Assembly (NCBI GenBank): GCA_018668255.1
Contig: JABISZ010000101.1
Span: 1 to 64,000 of the forward strand
Reading direction: 5' to 3'
DNA length: 64,000 nucleotides
From: Pseudomonadota bacterium
GTDB taxonomy: Bacteria; Pseudomonadota; Gammaproteobacteria; Ga0077536
Shown: piece by piece, positions 28,291 to 37,204 of the stretch
How the letters are laid out: every line of letters starts with the position of its first letter
Position numbering within the stretch: the first letter of the stretch is position 1
The notes under the pieces: generated by a model
Database searches by the model: none
The model's input: the letters and a program-made list of their open reading frames with translations, nothing else
What the model was told of the DNA's origin: nothing
Program-made: the position numbers and the translations under genes

Positions 28291-29634
28291 TTGGCACGTA
28301 CTACGACTTTCCGGTTGACGCTCTCTTATAGCTTTATCTTTGCTGTATCTCTAGGGTTGCTCGCTTTCTATTTTTACTGGTCAACGATAGGTTTGGTGCT
28401 CCGAGAGACAGATGAAATTCTTTACTCACAGACACAAGCTCTTTCTAAAGTTTATAGAAAAAGAGGGATTGATTGGCTAGCAAAATCGTTGTCAGTTCGG
28501 GCAAAAGTTAACCAAAAAATGTTATATCAATTTTCGACTCTCGATAACAGACCTCTGGCTGGGAATTTACGTATGTGGCCGTCAGTTAGCCCGAGTGAAG
28601 AAGGGTGGGTAGAGTTCGATTATCTCTTGCCTGGAACAGAGGAATATGCTCCAGCAAGAGGTCGAGTGTACCCATTGCCTGATGGAGTCCAGCTTTTAGT
28701 TGCGAGGAATGTAGAAGAAATCACGCAAATTAAAAAGGTTTTTAACCGGTCTCTACAGGTAGGATTAGCTCTGACGCTTCTTTTTGCTTTAGTAGGCGGT
28801 ATATTTATGAGTCGACGCGTGCTTCGTCGAGTTTCAGAGTTTACGGCTAGTACAGGACAAATTGTTGATGGCCGTTTGGGCGAGCGACTGACGTCGCGTG
28901 AAACAGGAGATGAGTTTGATGTTCTAGCGCGTCATGTGAATGAGATGCTTGACCGGCTGGAAACATTAGTTGGAGCGGTTAGACATGTCTCAGATAATAT
29001 TGCACATGACTTAAGAACACCTCTAACAAGACTGCGCAACCGAATTGAAACTGCTTCTTTGGGCGCTACTGATTCAGTTAAAGGAGAATTAGAAGCTAGT
29101 GTTGCAGACGCAGATGAATTACTTCGCACTTTTTCTTCCTTATTGAAAATAGCTCGAATTGAGTCGGGGTCTTATAAACCAAGCTTTGAACGAATTGACT
29201 TTGCACCGTTGATTTTTGATGCTGCGGATCTATACCAAGGTCTAGCTCAGGAAAAAGGCTTAGTTTTAATGACTGACTGTGATCCCGTTATTTTCATTTA
29301 CGGAGACAGAAATTTGTTGTTTCAAGCGATATCAAATCTTGTAGACAATGCTATCAAGTATTCTCCTGATGGTGGCGCAGTTAGCCTGATCGGACGAAGA
29401 GATGGTGACTACGCTACAGTCATTGTAACCGATGCAGGAAGTGGTATTCCAGAAAATGAATGGGAAAACGTGCTCGAAAGATTTTCTAGGCTCGACCAGA
29501 GTCGCTCATTACCTGGCAGTGGTCTTGGTTTAAGTGTTGTGAATGCTGTTGTTAAAGCACATGAGGCGCAACTTATCTTTGAAGATAACAGCCCCGGTCT
29601 TAAAGCCGTGGTTAAGTTTTCTTTAGTAGGCTGA
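28291..29634 (+). CDS. Sensor histidine kinase
   Basis: About 447 residues from the TTG at 28291. A first membrane helix (FIFAVSLGLLAFYFYW), a periplasmic domain of about 110 residues, a second helix near 150-170 (LALTLLFALVGGIFM), a HAMP segment, the H-box DNIAHDLRTPLTRLR, N-box SNLVDNAIKYSP and G-boxes DAGSGIP and GSGLGLS are all present. It resembles the QseC/TctE-type kinases that partner OmpR regulators. The start is odd: AGGAG (28257-28261) is ideally placed for an ATC (28270) or ATA (28273), not for the TTG, which has only AAGG 3 nt away. Same frame as the regulator stop, 15-36 bp apart. Confidence 0.93.
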   Translation: MARTTTFRLTLSYSFIFAVSLGLLAFYFYWSTIGLVLRETDEILYSQTQALSKVYRKRGIDWLAKSLSVRAKVNQKMLYQFSTLDNRPLAGNLRMWPSVSPSEEGWVEFDYLLPGTEEYAPARGRVYPLPDGVQLLVARNVEEITQIKKVFNRSLQVGLALTLLFALVGGIFMSRRVLRRVSEFTASTGQIVDGRLGERLTSRETGDEFDVLARHVNEMLDRLETLVGAVRHVSDNIAHDLRTPLTRLRNRIETASLGATDSVKGELEASVADADELLRTFSSLLKIARIESGSYKPSFERIDFAPLIFDAADLYQGLAQEKGLVLMTDCDPVIFIYGDRNLLFQAISNLVDNAIKYSPDGGAVSLIGRRDGDYATVIVTDAGSGIPENEWENVLERFSRLDQSRSLPGSGLGLSVVNAVVKAHEAQLIFEDNSPGLKAVVKFSLVG

Positions 29635-29635
29635 G

Positions 29636-30394
29636 TTAGGTATTTTCCATCTGTTTAGTTAGAAACTTAGTGATCGCCTTCCGGATGAGCTGATTATCAG
29701 GAGCATTTCTTTTTGATTGTAACGCGATGGAATACTCTTGTGGGGTAAGATGAGTTTTAGCTTCCACAATGAGTGCTGAGATGTAGGCGGGTTCAAATTC
29801 TGGATGTCCTTGGAAGCCAACCATCTTTGGTGTGAATTGAATCAAGAAGTTGTTGCAGTGTGGGGCGCTCCCGATGTTGGTTGCTCCTGTGGGCAGTTTA
29901 ACCACTTGGTCGCGATGGCAGACGCCGACTGTTAGTTCCTCCGGGAGAGCAAGTTGGTTTTTAGAACTATCTGAATTGACAGAGCATCTAGCGAACCCTA
30001 TTCCCCAGCCTTCTGGCGCACAAGCAACCTTGCCTCCAAGTGCTTTAGCCATGATCTGGTGACCAAAGCAGAGACCAACTGTGGGTTTGTTTTTGCGATT
30101 TAATTTGTTGATAAAACCTTCGAGAGACAGCATCCATTTTTTTTCCTCATAGACACTCGACCGGCTGCCAGAAATTAAATAGCCATCACACACATCAAGA
30201 TCTATGGGAAATTCTCCAGTAACAGCATCAAATGTCTTCCATGCGAATACTGATGTTTTTCCCTCGAAAGCGGTTTTAAACATTGTTTCATACTCAGGAA
30301 AATCACCGCTGAATTGGTCTCGAAGTTGATCACATAAAATCAAACCTATTGTGAATCCAGTACTGTTTTTCTGCCGTAAGCTGTCCTTAATCAT
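29636..30394 (-). CDS. Class I glutamine amidotransferase-like protein
   Basis: A 252-residue protein with the class I nucleophile elbow VGLCFGHQIMA and the catalytic His in GFQGHPEFEP; the triad Glu follows within that segment. It has a GuaA-type amidotransferase fold without a synthetase domain. Free-standing members hydrolyse glutamine or act on gamma-glutamyl compounds. It is divergently oriented from the RutA-like gene across about 60 bp, and converges with the histidine-kinase gene with one base between the stop codons. Confidence 0.9.
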   Translation of the reverse strand: MIKDSLRQKNSTGFTIGLILCDQLRDQFSGDFPEYETMFKTAFEGKTSVFAWKTFDAVTGEFPIDLDVCDGYLISGSRSSVYEEKKWMLSLEGFINKLNRKNKPTVGLCFGHQIMAKALGGKVACAPEGWGIGFARCSVNSDSSKNQLALPEELTVGVCHRDQVVKLPTGATNIGSAPHCNNFLIQFTPKMVGFQGHPEFEPAYISALIVEAKTHLTPQEYSIALQSKRNAPDNQLIRKAITKFLTKQMENT

Positions 30395-30458
30395 TTTCTC
30401 TCCGGACGGAATACCTATGGGCTATAATGTTACAATATTAACAATTTGAGTGTCGAAT

Positions 30459-31520
30459 ATGAAATTTGGAGTTTTTTTACCAAATGGCAGCAATGGATAT
30501 ATCCCATCGGCGGGGAGCCCCGTTTACCTGCCTACTTTCGAGCATAACAAACATTGTGCTATAGAAGCAGAAAAACAAGGCTTAGATTTTGTGCTTTCAA
30601 TGATGAAACACAAAGGGTTCGGAGGTGAAACTGGCTACTGGGATTCGTGTCTTGAGTCTTTTACCCTAATGGCAGCCATAGCTGCAGTTACCAAAGAGAT
30701 AGGACTTTTCCCATCCATTTCTCTTCTGACTCAGCATCCAGCGATAGTTGCACGAATGATAGCTACTTTGGATGATATATCCGCCGGACGGTGCGGCTTG
30801 AACGTGGTCACGGGTTGGAATCGGGCTGAGTATTCGCAAATGGATATGTGGCCAGGTGAAAGCCACTATGAAAGGCGCTATGAATTAGCCTCGGAGTATA
30901 TTTCCATCCTGAAGACACTTTGGAACACTGGACGGTGTACCCATAAAAGTGATTTTTTCAAGCTAGACGATTGTTCTGTTTTGCCACAGCCTAAAGGAGA
31001 AATTCCCATAGTTTGCGCTGGACAATCGCCGCTTGGAAGGCAGTTTGTCGCTGAAAGCGCCGATCATCAGTTTGTTTTGACAAGCAAATCAAAATTGGTG
31101 GCAGGTGTGAAAGATATAAAAGACAGAGCAAAAAAATGTGGAAGATCGGTGGGGATATATGCCTTGTACCATCTGATTGTTGAAGATAGTGACGATGAAG
31201 CCGTTCGCATCGCGGAGCATATCGTCCAAAGAGCGGATAAGGGTGCCATATCTAACATAATTGCTAGCGCCAGTCTTGACACTAATACCGGTGGTACTAG
31301 CGGTCAGCTTAAAGCTGCGTTGGAGCAAAATATTGAAGAAGGAAACATGGCCTTTATGGGGATCCCTGTCATTCTTGGATCTCCTCAAACTGTGATAAAG
31401 CACATTCAAGAGATACGAGATGATTCAGGTATAGATGGTATGCTGTTCAGTTGGCCCGACTTCGTTCCGGGTATTCGCCGTTTCGGCCAAGAGATCAAAC
31501 CGTTTATATCGAATGGTTGA
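30459..31520 (+). CDS. RutA-like flavin monooxygenase (LLM class, 4)
   Basis: The product is 353 residues from ATG 30459 (the track begins at GTG 30450). It matches E. coli RutA over most of its length: GVFLPNGSNGY, YLPTFEHNKHCAIEAE, GFGGETGYWD, LESFTLMAAIAAVT, PAIVARMIATLDDIS, GRCGLNVVTGWNRAEYSQM and CAGQSPLGRQF. RutA opens the uracil ring between N3 and C4 with flavin and O2. The C-terminal region differs more, and no rutB-G genes are nearby, so the ring it opens may be another pyrimidine or amide heterocycle. Divergent from a glutamine amidotransferase-like gene. Confidence 0.88.
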   Translation: MKFGVFLPNGSNGYIPSAGSPVYLPTFEHNKHCAIEAEKQGLDFVLSMMKHKGFGGETGYWDSCLESFTLMAAIAAVTKEIGLFPSISLLTQHPAIVARMIATLDDISAGRCGLNVVTGWNRAEYSQMDMWPGESHYERRYELASEYISILKTLWNTGRCTHKSDFFKLDDCSVLPQPKGEIPIVCAGQSPLGRQFVAESADHQFVLTSKSKLVAGVKDIKDRAKKCGRSVGIYALYHLIVEDSDDEAVRIAEHIVQRADKGAISNIIASASLDTNTGGTSGQLKAALEQNIEEGNMAFMGIPVILGSPQTVIKHIQEIRDDSGIDGMLFSWPDFVPGIRRFGQEIKPFISNG

Positions 31521-31537
31521 TGGTAGCTACTAGAAAA

Positions 31538-31888
31538 TCAGCTAGTTTCTACTCTCTTTACTGCCTTCTCATAGGGTTCTCTGTCGCCAGATTTTTGGCC
31601 TTCTAGCTCACTTTCTATTATACGCAAGATTTCGCTAAGGTAATTCTTTCGCCAGCTTGCTCTTTCCCCTTGGACTTGGATACTGGGTTCGAAGCTATCT
31701 ATTTCAGATTGCTTAACTAAACCTTTTGTTTGTAAGAGGCGCTCCAGAGTGTCACTGCGATCATGCAACACGGCTACTTCCCCAGCTAGCCCCATGATCA
31801 TAGAGATGAGCTTATCCACATTCGGATCTTCGAAAAAAACAGGTCTTTCTCCTCGAGCTTTACGCTGTAGCTTTTTTATATCATTCAT
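31538..31888 (-). CDS. Unrecognised small protein, coupled to the methyltransferase
   Basis: I do not recognise this 116-residue protein. It has a helical heptad-like region (VDKLISMIMGLAGEVAVLHDRSDTLERLLQ) and a charged C-terminal helix (SEILRIIESELEGQKSGDREPYEKAVKRVE), so a coiled-coil dimer is likely. Its ATG is 4 bp after the methyltransferase stop on the same strand, a spacing typical of translational coupling. This suggests a partner protein or a chaperone for the methyltransferase (inference). Convergent with the RutA-like gene. Confidence 0.8.
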   Translation of the reverse strand: MNDIKKLQRKARGERPVFFEDPNVDKLISMIMGLAGEVAVLHDRSDTLERLLQTKGLVKQSEIDSFEPSIQVQGERASWRKNYLSEILRIIESELEGQKSGDREPYEKAVKRVETS

Positions 31889-31892
31889 TCGC

Positions 31893-33074
31893 TTATCTCA
31901 TGTTTCCATAAATAAACCAGAGACCTCCCCCACCGAAGTCTCCTCCTTGGAACACCTTTGATCTTTTTGCCTCGGCGACTTGCAGCGCACTGGGTATGAG
32001 CGTCTCAAATTGATTTTTTGGATCAAAACCACCTTTTTTGGATAACTTTTCTAGATCGATTTCGTGAGAACGAGCCCAGAACGGTTCGTTGTTGTTTCGT
32101 GTGTCCCAGTCCAGCATAAAAGCGTCAAATGGCCCCATGTTTTTATAAGGAGGAGTTTCCCCATGAACCATTAATCCGCCAGGCTTCAAGAGTCTATGGC
32201 ATTCTTTAACTATGTTATGGATCGCTTTTTGTGATGTTTCGTGCAGAAGGATATGCGATACGATTAGATCGAAAGTTCCTGATTTAAAGTTCGTTTGCTC
32301 AGCATTTTGTTGGGAAAAGTGTACCTTTTCCCCAAGTTCCTCGGCGCGGGCGTGCGCATATCTAAGCATCGGTGCAGCCACATCGATACCATGAACTTCT
32401 GCATCCGGGAACGCTTGCGCATAAGGGACAGTGCTGTGCCCAACGGAGCAGCCCATATCTAAAATCTTTCTTGGAGCCATCGTAGGATGATTATTTTTAA
32501 GCCAAAGAAGGATGCTTGCTCCAATATCGTCGTTGTAGGGTCCGAGTTGTCCCATCGCATATATATGCACGGCGCGGTCATAAACTAGTCCAGCTGATGC
32601 ATCATCCTCAGTGACCTCACTGTGGTAGCCACCAGGCTGGCAGTGAATATCCACCGCTGTGTGATATCGCGGGATCTTCAGCTTTGTATCGAGCTTAAGA
32701 GAACCTAGAGTCTTTGTACCTTTAGGGATCTTGATTTTTTCATTGAGGTTTTCTAGGTCACGATTGACGGGCACTTGACATGACGACCACATCATTTCTT
32801 GACTGGTTCTAAGCAGAGAGCTGAACATCTGATAATACGGATCATGTACCATTTCTTTTCCGACCTCAAATCTATCTTTCGGGGCTCGGTTATGGGTTTT
32901 TTCGAACTTCGGCTTTATGATTTTTTCGTAACGAGTTTGGTTGCCGGAGTGTACGTTCTGAACTAGATAGTTCTTATACGATCGCACGAACTCCTGCCTA
33001 GAAAATTCGTCATGCGTTGGCGTAGCCATTACTGCGTGTTTAGTTTGTGGGTGTACTTGGTTTTCCGCGCTCAT
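31893..33074 (-). CDS. Class I SAM-dependent methyltransferase
   Basis: A 393-residue protein. The SAM-binding loop is ILDMGCSVGHSTVPYAQAFPDAEVHGIDVA near 195-225, followed by MLRYAHARAEELG and SQQNAEQTNFKSGTFDLIVSHILLHE, the usual post-I, II and III motifs. The first about 160 residues (EKIIKPKFEKTHNRAPKDRFEVGKEM) are a long extension not seen in minimal methyltransferases. It heads a two-gene minus-strand operon with the 116-residue protein. The substrate is not identifiable. Confidence 0.9.
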   Translation of the reverse strand: MSAENQVHPQTKHAVMATPTHDEFSRQEFVRSYKNYLVQNVHSGNQTRYEKIIKPKFEKTHNRAPKDRFEVGKEMVHDPYYQMFSSLLRTSQEMMWSSCQVPVNRDLENLNEKIKIPKGTKTLGSLKLDTKLKIPRYHTAVDIHCQPGGYHSEVTEDDASAGLVYDRAVHIYAMGQLGPYNDDIGASILLWLKNNHPTMAPRKILDMGCSVGHSTVPYAQAFPDAEVHGIDVAAPMLRYAHARAEELGEKVHFSQQNAEQTNFKSGTFDLIVSHILLHETSQKAIHNIVKECHRLLKPGGLMVHGETPPYKNMGPFDAFMLDWDTRNNNEPFWARSHEIDLEKLSKKGGFDPKNQFETLIPSALQVAEAKRSKVFQGGDFGGGGLWFIYGNMR

Positions 33075-33221
33075 TATGGCTCCCCTAATTCTTTTTAGTT
33101 GCGGTTCTTTTACTATTTAGAGACTATCATGAACCAGTTCGACTAGCTATATTGTATAGTACTAGAGCTTGCAAGACGCGCTTGCTTGAAAGGTCAAACA
33201 TTAGGTTAAGGGGCAAAAAGG

Positions 33222-35282
33222 TTGAAAAATTCGTATAGGTTAGGGGTCGACGTTGGTGGGACGTTTACAGATGTACTATTGCTGAATGAGCAGAATGGTG
33301 AAATGTCTACGGCAAAAGTTCCATCAACGCCCCACGACTCTTCTATTGGGGTACTGAACGGTATTGCTCGGGTTTGTGAAGAGTCAAGGGTCGACTTATC
33401 TGAAATTACTCATGTCATGCATGGGACGACGGTTGCAACGAACACGGTTCTGACCGGGACAGGGGCGAGAGTTGGTTTGGTGACTACAAAAGGCTACCGG
33501 CAAGTGCTTCAGATTGCCAGGTCGTTTGTTCCTGGGGGACTGGGGGGCTGGGTTATTTATCAGAAATCTGAGCCTATGGCTCCGCTAGAACTCACGATTG
33601 AAGCAGATGAACGTGTTAGTGCGAAGGGGGAAATTGTTTCCGTTCTGAACGAGTCTAGTCTTCGAGAATCATTAAAGAATCTTGCTAAGGAAAAGATCGA
33701 AGCGCTCACCGTTTGCTTAATTAACTCTTTCACGAACAAAATTCATGAAGAAAAAGTTCGTGATATCGCACTAGAGATTATGCCCGAAGTGCCAGTTTCA
33801 ATTTCCTCCGAAGTGATCCCCGAGCTTCAAGAATATGAGAGGGCTGTGACGACAGTGACAAATTCTTATGTCAGACCGAAAGTTGAGACATACATCAATA
33901 ATCTAGAATCCGAGCTACTAGAAAAGATGAAAGAGGTCAAACTCAGTATATTAAGATCAGATGGGGGGCTTGCATCGGCACAATCAGCAGCTAAATATCC
34001 TGTAAATATGCTCATGAGTGGCCCAGCTGGTGGGGTAGCAGGTGCTATTTGGGTCGCAGGAAATGCGGGTTTCAAAAACTTACTTACCTTGGATATCGGA
34101 GGTACATCGACAGATGTAGCTCTGGTACAGAACGGTCATGCTCAGCTGAGGCGCGAGACAACAGTAGGGGACGTGACTGTGAGAGCTTCATCAGTTGATG
34201 TCAGAACCGTCGGTGCGGGAGGTGGGTCGATTGCACACGTGCCTGCTGTTACCAAAGCACTTCGTGTGGGGCCTCAAAGCGCCGGCGCGGAGCCTGGACC
34301 TGCGGCGTACGGAAATGGTGGATTAGAACCTACAGTGACAGATGCGAACATAGTGCTTGGTTATATTCCAAGTCGAGCTCGTCTTGGAGGTGATATGGCT
34401 ATTGATGTGGACGCGGCCCAACTTGCGGTTGGTCGTATTGCCAGTGACCTTGGTCTTTCGGTAGAGGCGGCGGCTGAGGGCATCTATAATATCGTTAATG
34501 AAAACATGTTTGGGGCTTTGAGATTAGTTTCTGTTGAGCAAGGGCATGACCCACGGGAATTTGCGCTGATTGCTTTTGGGGGTGCTGGTCCTTTACATGC
34601 GAACGCATTAGGCAAGTTGATGGGTTCATGGCCTGTGATAATCCCTCCCGGTCCTGGGGTATTGTGCGCTTATGGAGATGCTACGACAAGACTTCGAAAT
34701 GAAGCATCTAGAACCTTCATACGGAAGTTTAGCGCGACAAGTAATGAAGAATTACGGCTAGAGCTTGAGAAGCTGGCAACATCGGCTCTTAGCGCCTTAG
34801 TTGAAGAAAAAGCTACGTCTGAAGGTTCAGAAATCACCTATCAGTTGGATCTACGATATCAGGGGCAAGGTCTTTCTTTGACAGTAGACGTTAGTCTAGC
34901 GGAGGGAGAAGATGTTTTGACGGCGATAGGAACTCAGTTCGATTTAATGCATGAACAGTTATTTACTTTTTCTCTGCCTGCAGAGAAAGAAATAGTCAAT
35001 CTCCGGTCGATTGCTCTTGGTGAAGAAGCACGAGTGGAGGTTCCCTCTGTGACTATCGATCCTGACTTTGTGAATAAGAGTGAAGGAAATCAGAGAATGT
35101 TTGCTGAGGGTCAGTGGTGGGATGCTTCTATATATGACAGATCAAAGGTCGGCCGAGGTACGGCGATTAATGGGCCGGCTATTGTCACAGAAATGGACTC
35201 TACTACTATGATTTTGCCAGAACATGTAGGTCGAATTGATTCATTCGGCAACATACTTATTACTCCCATTACTCAGGACTGA
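33222..35282 (+). CDS. Hydantoinase/oxoprolinase, A subunit
   Basis: A 686-residue HyuA-type protein, starting at TTG (AAAAAGG just before). The ATPase-fold signatures LGVDVGGTFTDVLLL at the N-terminus and LTLDIGGTSTDVAL in the middle bind nucleotide. HGTTVATNTVL and GAGGGSIAHV follow as expected. With HyuB it should open a five-membered lactam or hydantoin in an ATP-dependent way; relatives include N-methylhydantoinase and acetone carboxylase. The B-subunit gene begins 4 bp after the stop. Confidence 0.93.
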   Translation: MKNSYRLGVDVGGTFTDVLLLNEQNGEMSTAKVPSTPHDSSIGVLNGIARVCEESRVDLSEITHVMHGTTVATNTVLTGTGARVGLVTTKGYRQVLQIARSFVPGGLGGWVIYQKSEPMAPLELTIEADERVSAKGEIVSVLNESSLRESLKNLAKEKIEALTVCLINSFTNKIHEEKVRDIALEIMPEVPVSISSEVIPELQEYERAVTTVTNSYVRPKVETYINNLESELLEKMKEVKLSILRSDGGLASAQSAAKYPVNMLMSGPAGGVAGAIWVAGNAGFKNLLTLDIGGTSTDVALVQNGHAQLRRETTVGDVTVRASSVDVRTVGAGGGSIAHVPAVTKALRVGPQSAGAEPGPAAYGNGGLEPTVTDANIVLGYIPSRARLGGDMAIDVDAAQLAVGRIASDLGLSVEAAAEGIYNIVNENMFGALRLVSVEQGHDPREFALIAFGGAGPLHANALGKLMGSWPVIIPPGPGVLCAYGDATTRLRNEASRTFIRKFSATSNEELRLELEKLATSALSALVEEKATSEGSEITYQLDLRYQGQGLSLTVDVSLAEGEDVLTAIGTQFDLMHEQLFTFSLPAEKEIVNLRSIALGEEARVEVPSVTIDPDFVNKSEGNQRMFAEGQWWDASIYDRSKVGRGTAINGPAIVTEMDSTTMILPEHVGRIDSFGNILITPITQD

Positions 35283-35286
35283 TGCC

Positions 35287-37149
35287 ATGACTGCAATACT
35301 GATAGAAGAAAATACTGAGCCGTTGAAAAAAGTGACAGTCGATTCGGTTACGTTAGATATCATTGAAAATGCTTTGAAGAATGCCCGGTTTGAAATGGAT
35401 GCCGTCCTTTTCCGAACCGCTATGTCTCCCGGGATAAGAGAACAGGGTGATGCATTTCCGTTAATCGCTAATCGCGATGGCAAGATGGTTGTAGGACAGT
35501 TCGGGTCATTTATCCATGGATTCATGAGTCTTTATGACGGGACTATTGAAGAAGGAGACATCTTTCTAACTACAGACCCATATTCCTGTAATGGCGCTAT
35601 AAGCCATGCCAACGATTGGTTGGTGCTTATCCCTATCTACAAAGATCACAGACATATTGCTTGGAGCGCTATGTTTGGCCACATGACAGATATAGGCGGT
35701 AAAGTGCCGGGTAGCTTGCCAACAGATGCTCGACAAATTTATGAAGAAGGGATCGTTGTTCCTCCTATAAAAATCTATAAGAAGGGAGAGTTACAGGAAG
35801 ACATTTTGAAGTTAATTCTACATAACTGTAGGTTGCCGCATTGGAATCATAGTGATTTCAATGCGATTGTGGCAGCGTGCCGCACTGCGGCGAAACGTTG
35901 TGCGGAATTGAGTGAGCGTTTTGGAGATGACATATTTTATTCGGCTATGGATGAATTATTGGCCCGCAATAAAAAAGCAATGGCGCACCTTATCCTTAAC
36001 GCCGTTCCAACAGAGAAAAGATATTTTGAGGATTATATCTGCGACGACGGAATGGGTATGGGTCCGTATAAATTGGCTTGCACAATGTGGCGAGAAAATG
36101 ACAAGGTCATTTTCGACTTTTCTGGGACAGATCCGCAGTCAATTGGTTCAATAAATTTCTACCTCAACGAAGAAATGTTTAAAATGTTTTGTGGGGTTTT
36201 CATGATAATGGTCTTTGATCCACAGATTATGTTCAACGATGGTTTTTATGACTTAATGGAGGTTCGTATTCCTGATGGCTCTTTGCTTAAGCCCAAACAT
36301 CCGGCAGCACTGTCTTGTCGAACTCATGCTTTAGGTCGAGTCTTTGATATTATCAGCGGACTACTTGGACAAGGGGCGCCAGATTTAATGTGCGCCGCGG
36401 GATTTTCAGATAGTCCTCATTTTATGTATTCAGGCTATGACCAGAAAGGAGATTGGTATCAGCTTTACCAAATCGGATTTGGTGGCATCCCTGGTCGTCC
36501 ATTTGGTGATGGGCCTGACGGACATTCCCTCTGGCCAAGTTTTACCAACGTACCTAATGAATTTCTAGAAAGCTATTTCCCGTTGAGAATAGAGATCTAT
36601 GAAACCATAACAAACTCAGGAGGTGCGGGCTATCATCGCGGCGGTAATGGCGTACGTGTGGGTTATCGATTTTTGGAACCGGGAGAGATTTCTGTGCACG
36701 ATGACCGCTGGCTGACTTATCCATGGGGTGTGAATGGAGGTAACCCGGGGGCTAGAAGTAAGAAAATTTTGGTTAAATCCGACGGAAGTGAACAGTTAGT
36801 TCCTTCAAAGTGTGACCGCGTAAAGGTAATGCATGGAGACCTGCTGCTGTTCGAAACTTGGGGCGGCGGCGGTTGGGGCGATCCGCTTACTCGAGAAGTT
36901 GAGCGCGTTGGTTCCGATGTAAAGAAAGGATTAGTCAGTGTTTCTGGAGCTCTAAACTATGGCGTCATCACGGATAGCGATGGTGTTGTTGCGATCAAAG
37001 AAACACAAGAGTTGCGTCAAGAAATGAATGTCGCTCGTGGTGGGATTGAGCTGTTCGACAAAGGTGGGTCGATTGAAGAGCTGAAAGCACAGTGTTTAGC
37101 CGAGACTGGTTTTAACCCGCCAATAGCCCCTAGCTTTGCACCGCACTAG
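35287..37149 (+). CDS. Hydantoinase/oxoprolinase, B subunit
   Basis: The track starts at 35236, inside hyuA. ATG at 35287, 4 bp after the HyuA stop, gives 620 residues and matches the family N-terminus (ITLDIIENALKNARFEMDAVLFRTAMSP). Later features: FPLIANRDGKMVVGQ, DIFLTTDPYSCNGAISHANDW, HMTDIGGKVPG, and the C-terminal SGGAGYHRGGNGVRVGYRFL. HyuB forms a tight complex with HyuA. The 55-bp gap to the FAD-linked oxidase suggests that the oxidase works on the same pathway. Confidence 0.93.
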   Translation: MTAILIEENTEPLKKVTVDSVTLDIIENALKNARFEMDAVLFRTAMSPGIREQGDAFPLIANRDGKMVVGQFGSFIHGFMSLYDGTIEEGDIFLTTDPYSCNGAISHANDWLVLIPIYKDHRHIAWSAMFGHMTDIGGKVPGSLPTDARQIYEEGIVVPPIKIYKKGELQEDILKLILHNCRLPHWNHSDFNAIVAACRTAAKRCAELSERFGDDIFYSAMDELLARNKKAMAHLILNAVPTEKRYFEDYICDDGMGMGPYKLACTMWRENDKVIFDFSGTDPQSIGSINFYLNEEMFKMFCGVFMIMVFDPQIMFNDGFYDLMEVRIPDGSLLKPKHPAALSCRTHALGRVFDIISGLLGQGAPDLMCAAGFSDSPHFMYSGYDQKGDWYQLYQIGFGGIPGRPFGDGPDGHSLWPSFTNVPNEFLESYFPLRIEIYETITNSGGAGYHRGGNGVRVGYRFLEPGEISVHDDRWLTYPWGVNGGNPGARSKKILVKSDGSEQLVPSKCDRVKVMHGDLLLFETWGGGGWGDPLTREVERVGSDVKKGLVSVSGALNYGVITDSDGVVAIKETQELRQEMNVARGGIELFDKGGSIEELKAQCLAETGFNPPIAPSFAPH

Positions 37150-37204
37150 GGTAAAGAGGTAAGCGTATTAATGCGATGCTTGTGTAACAAAAGGAGAGAA
37201 AGCT

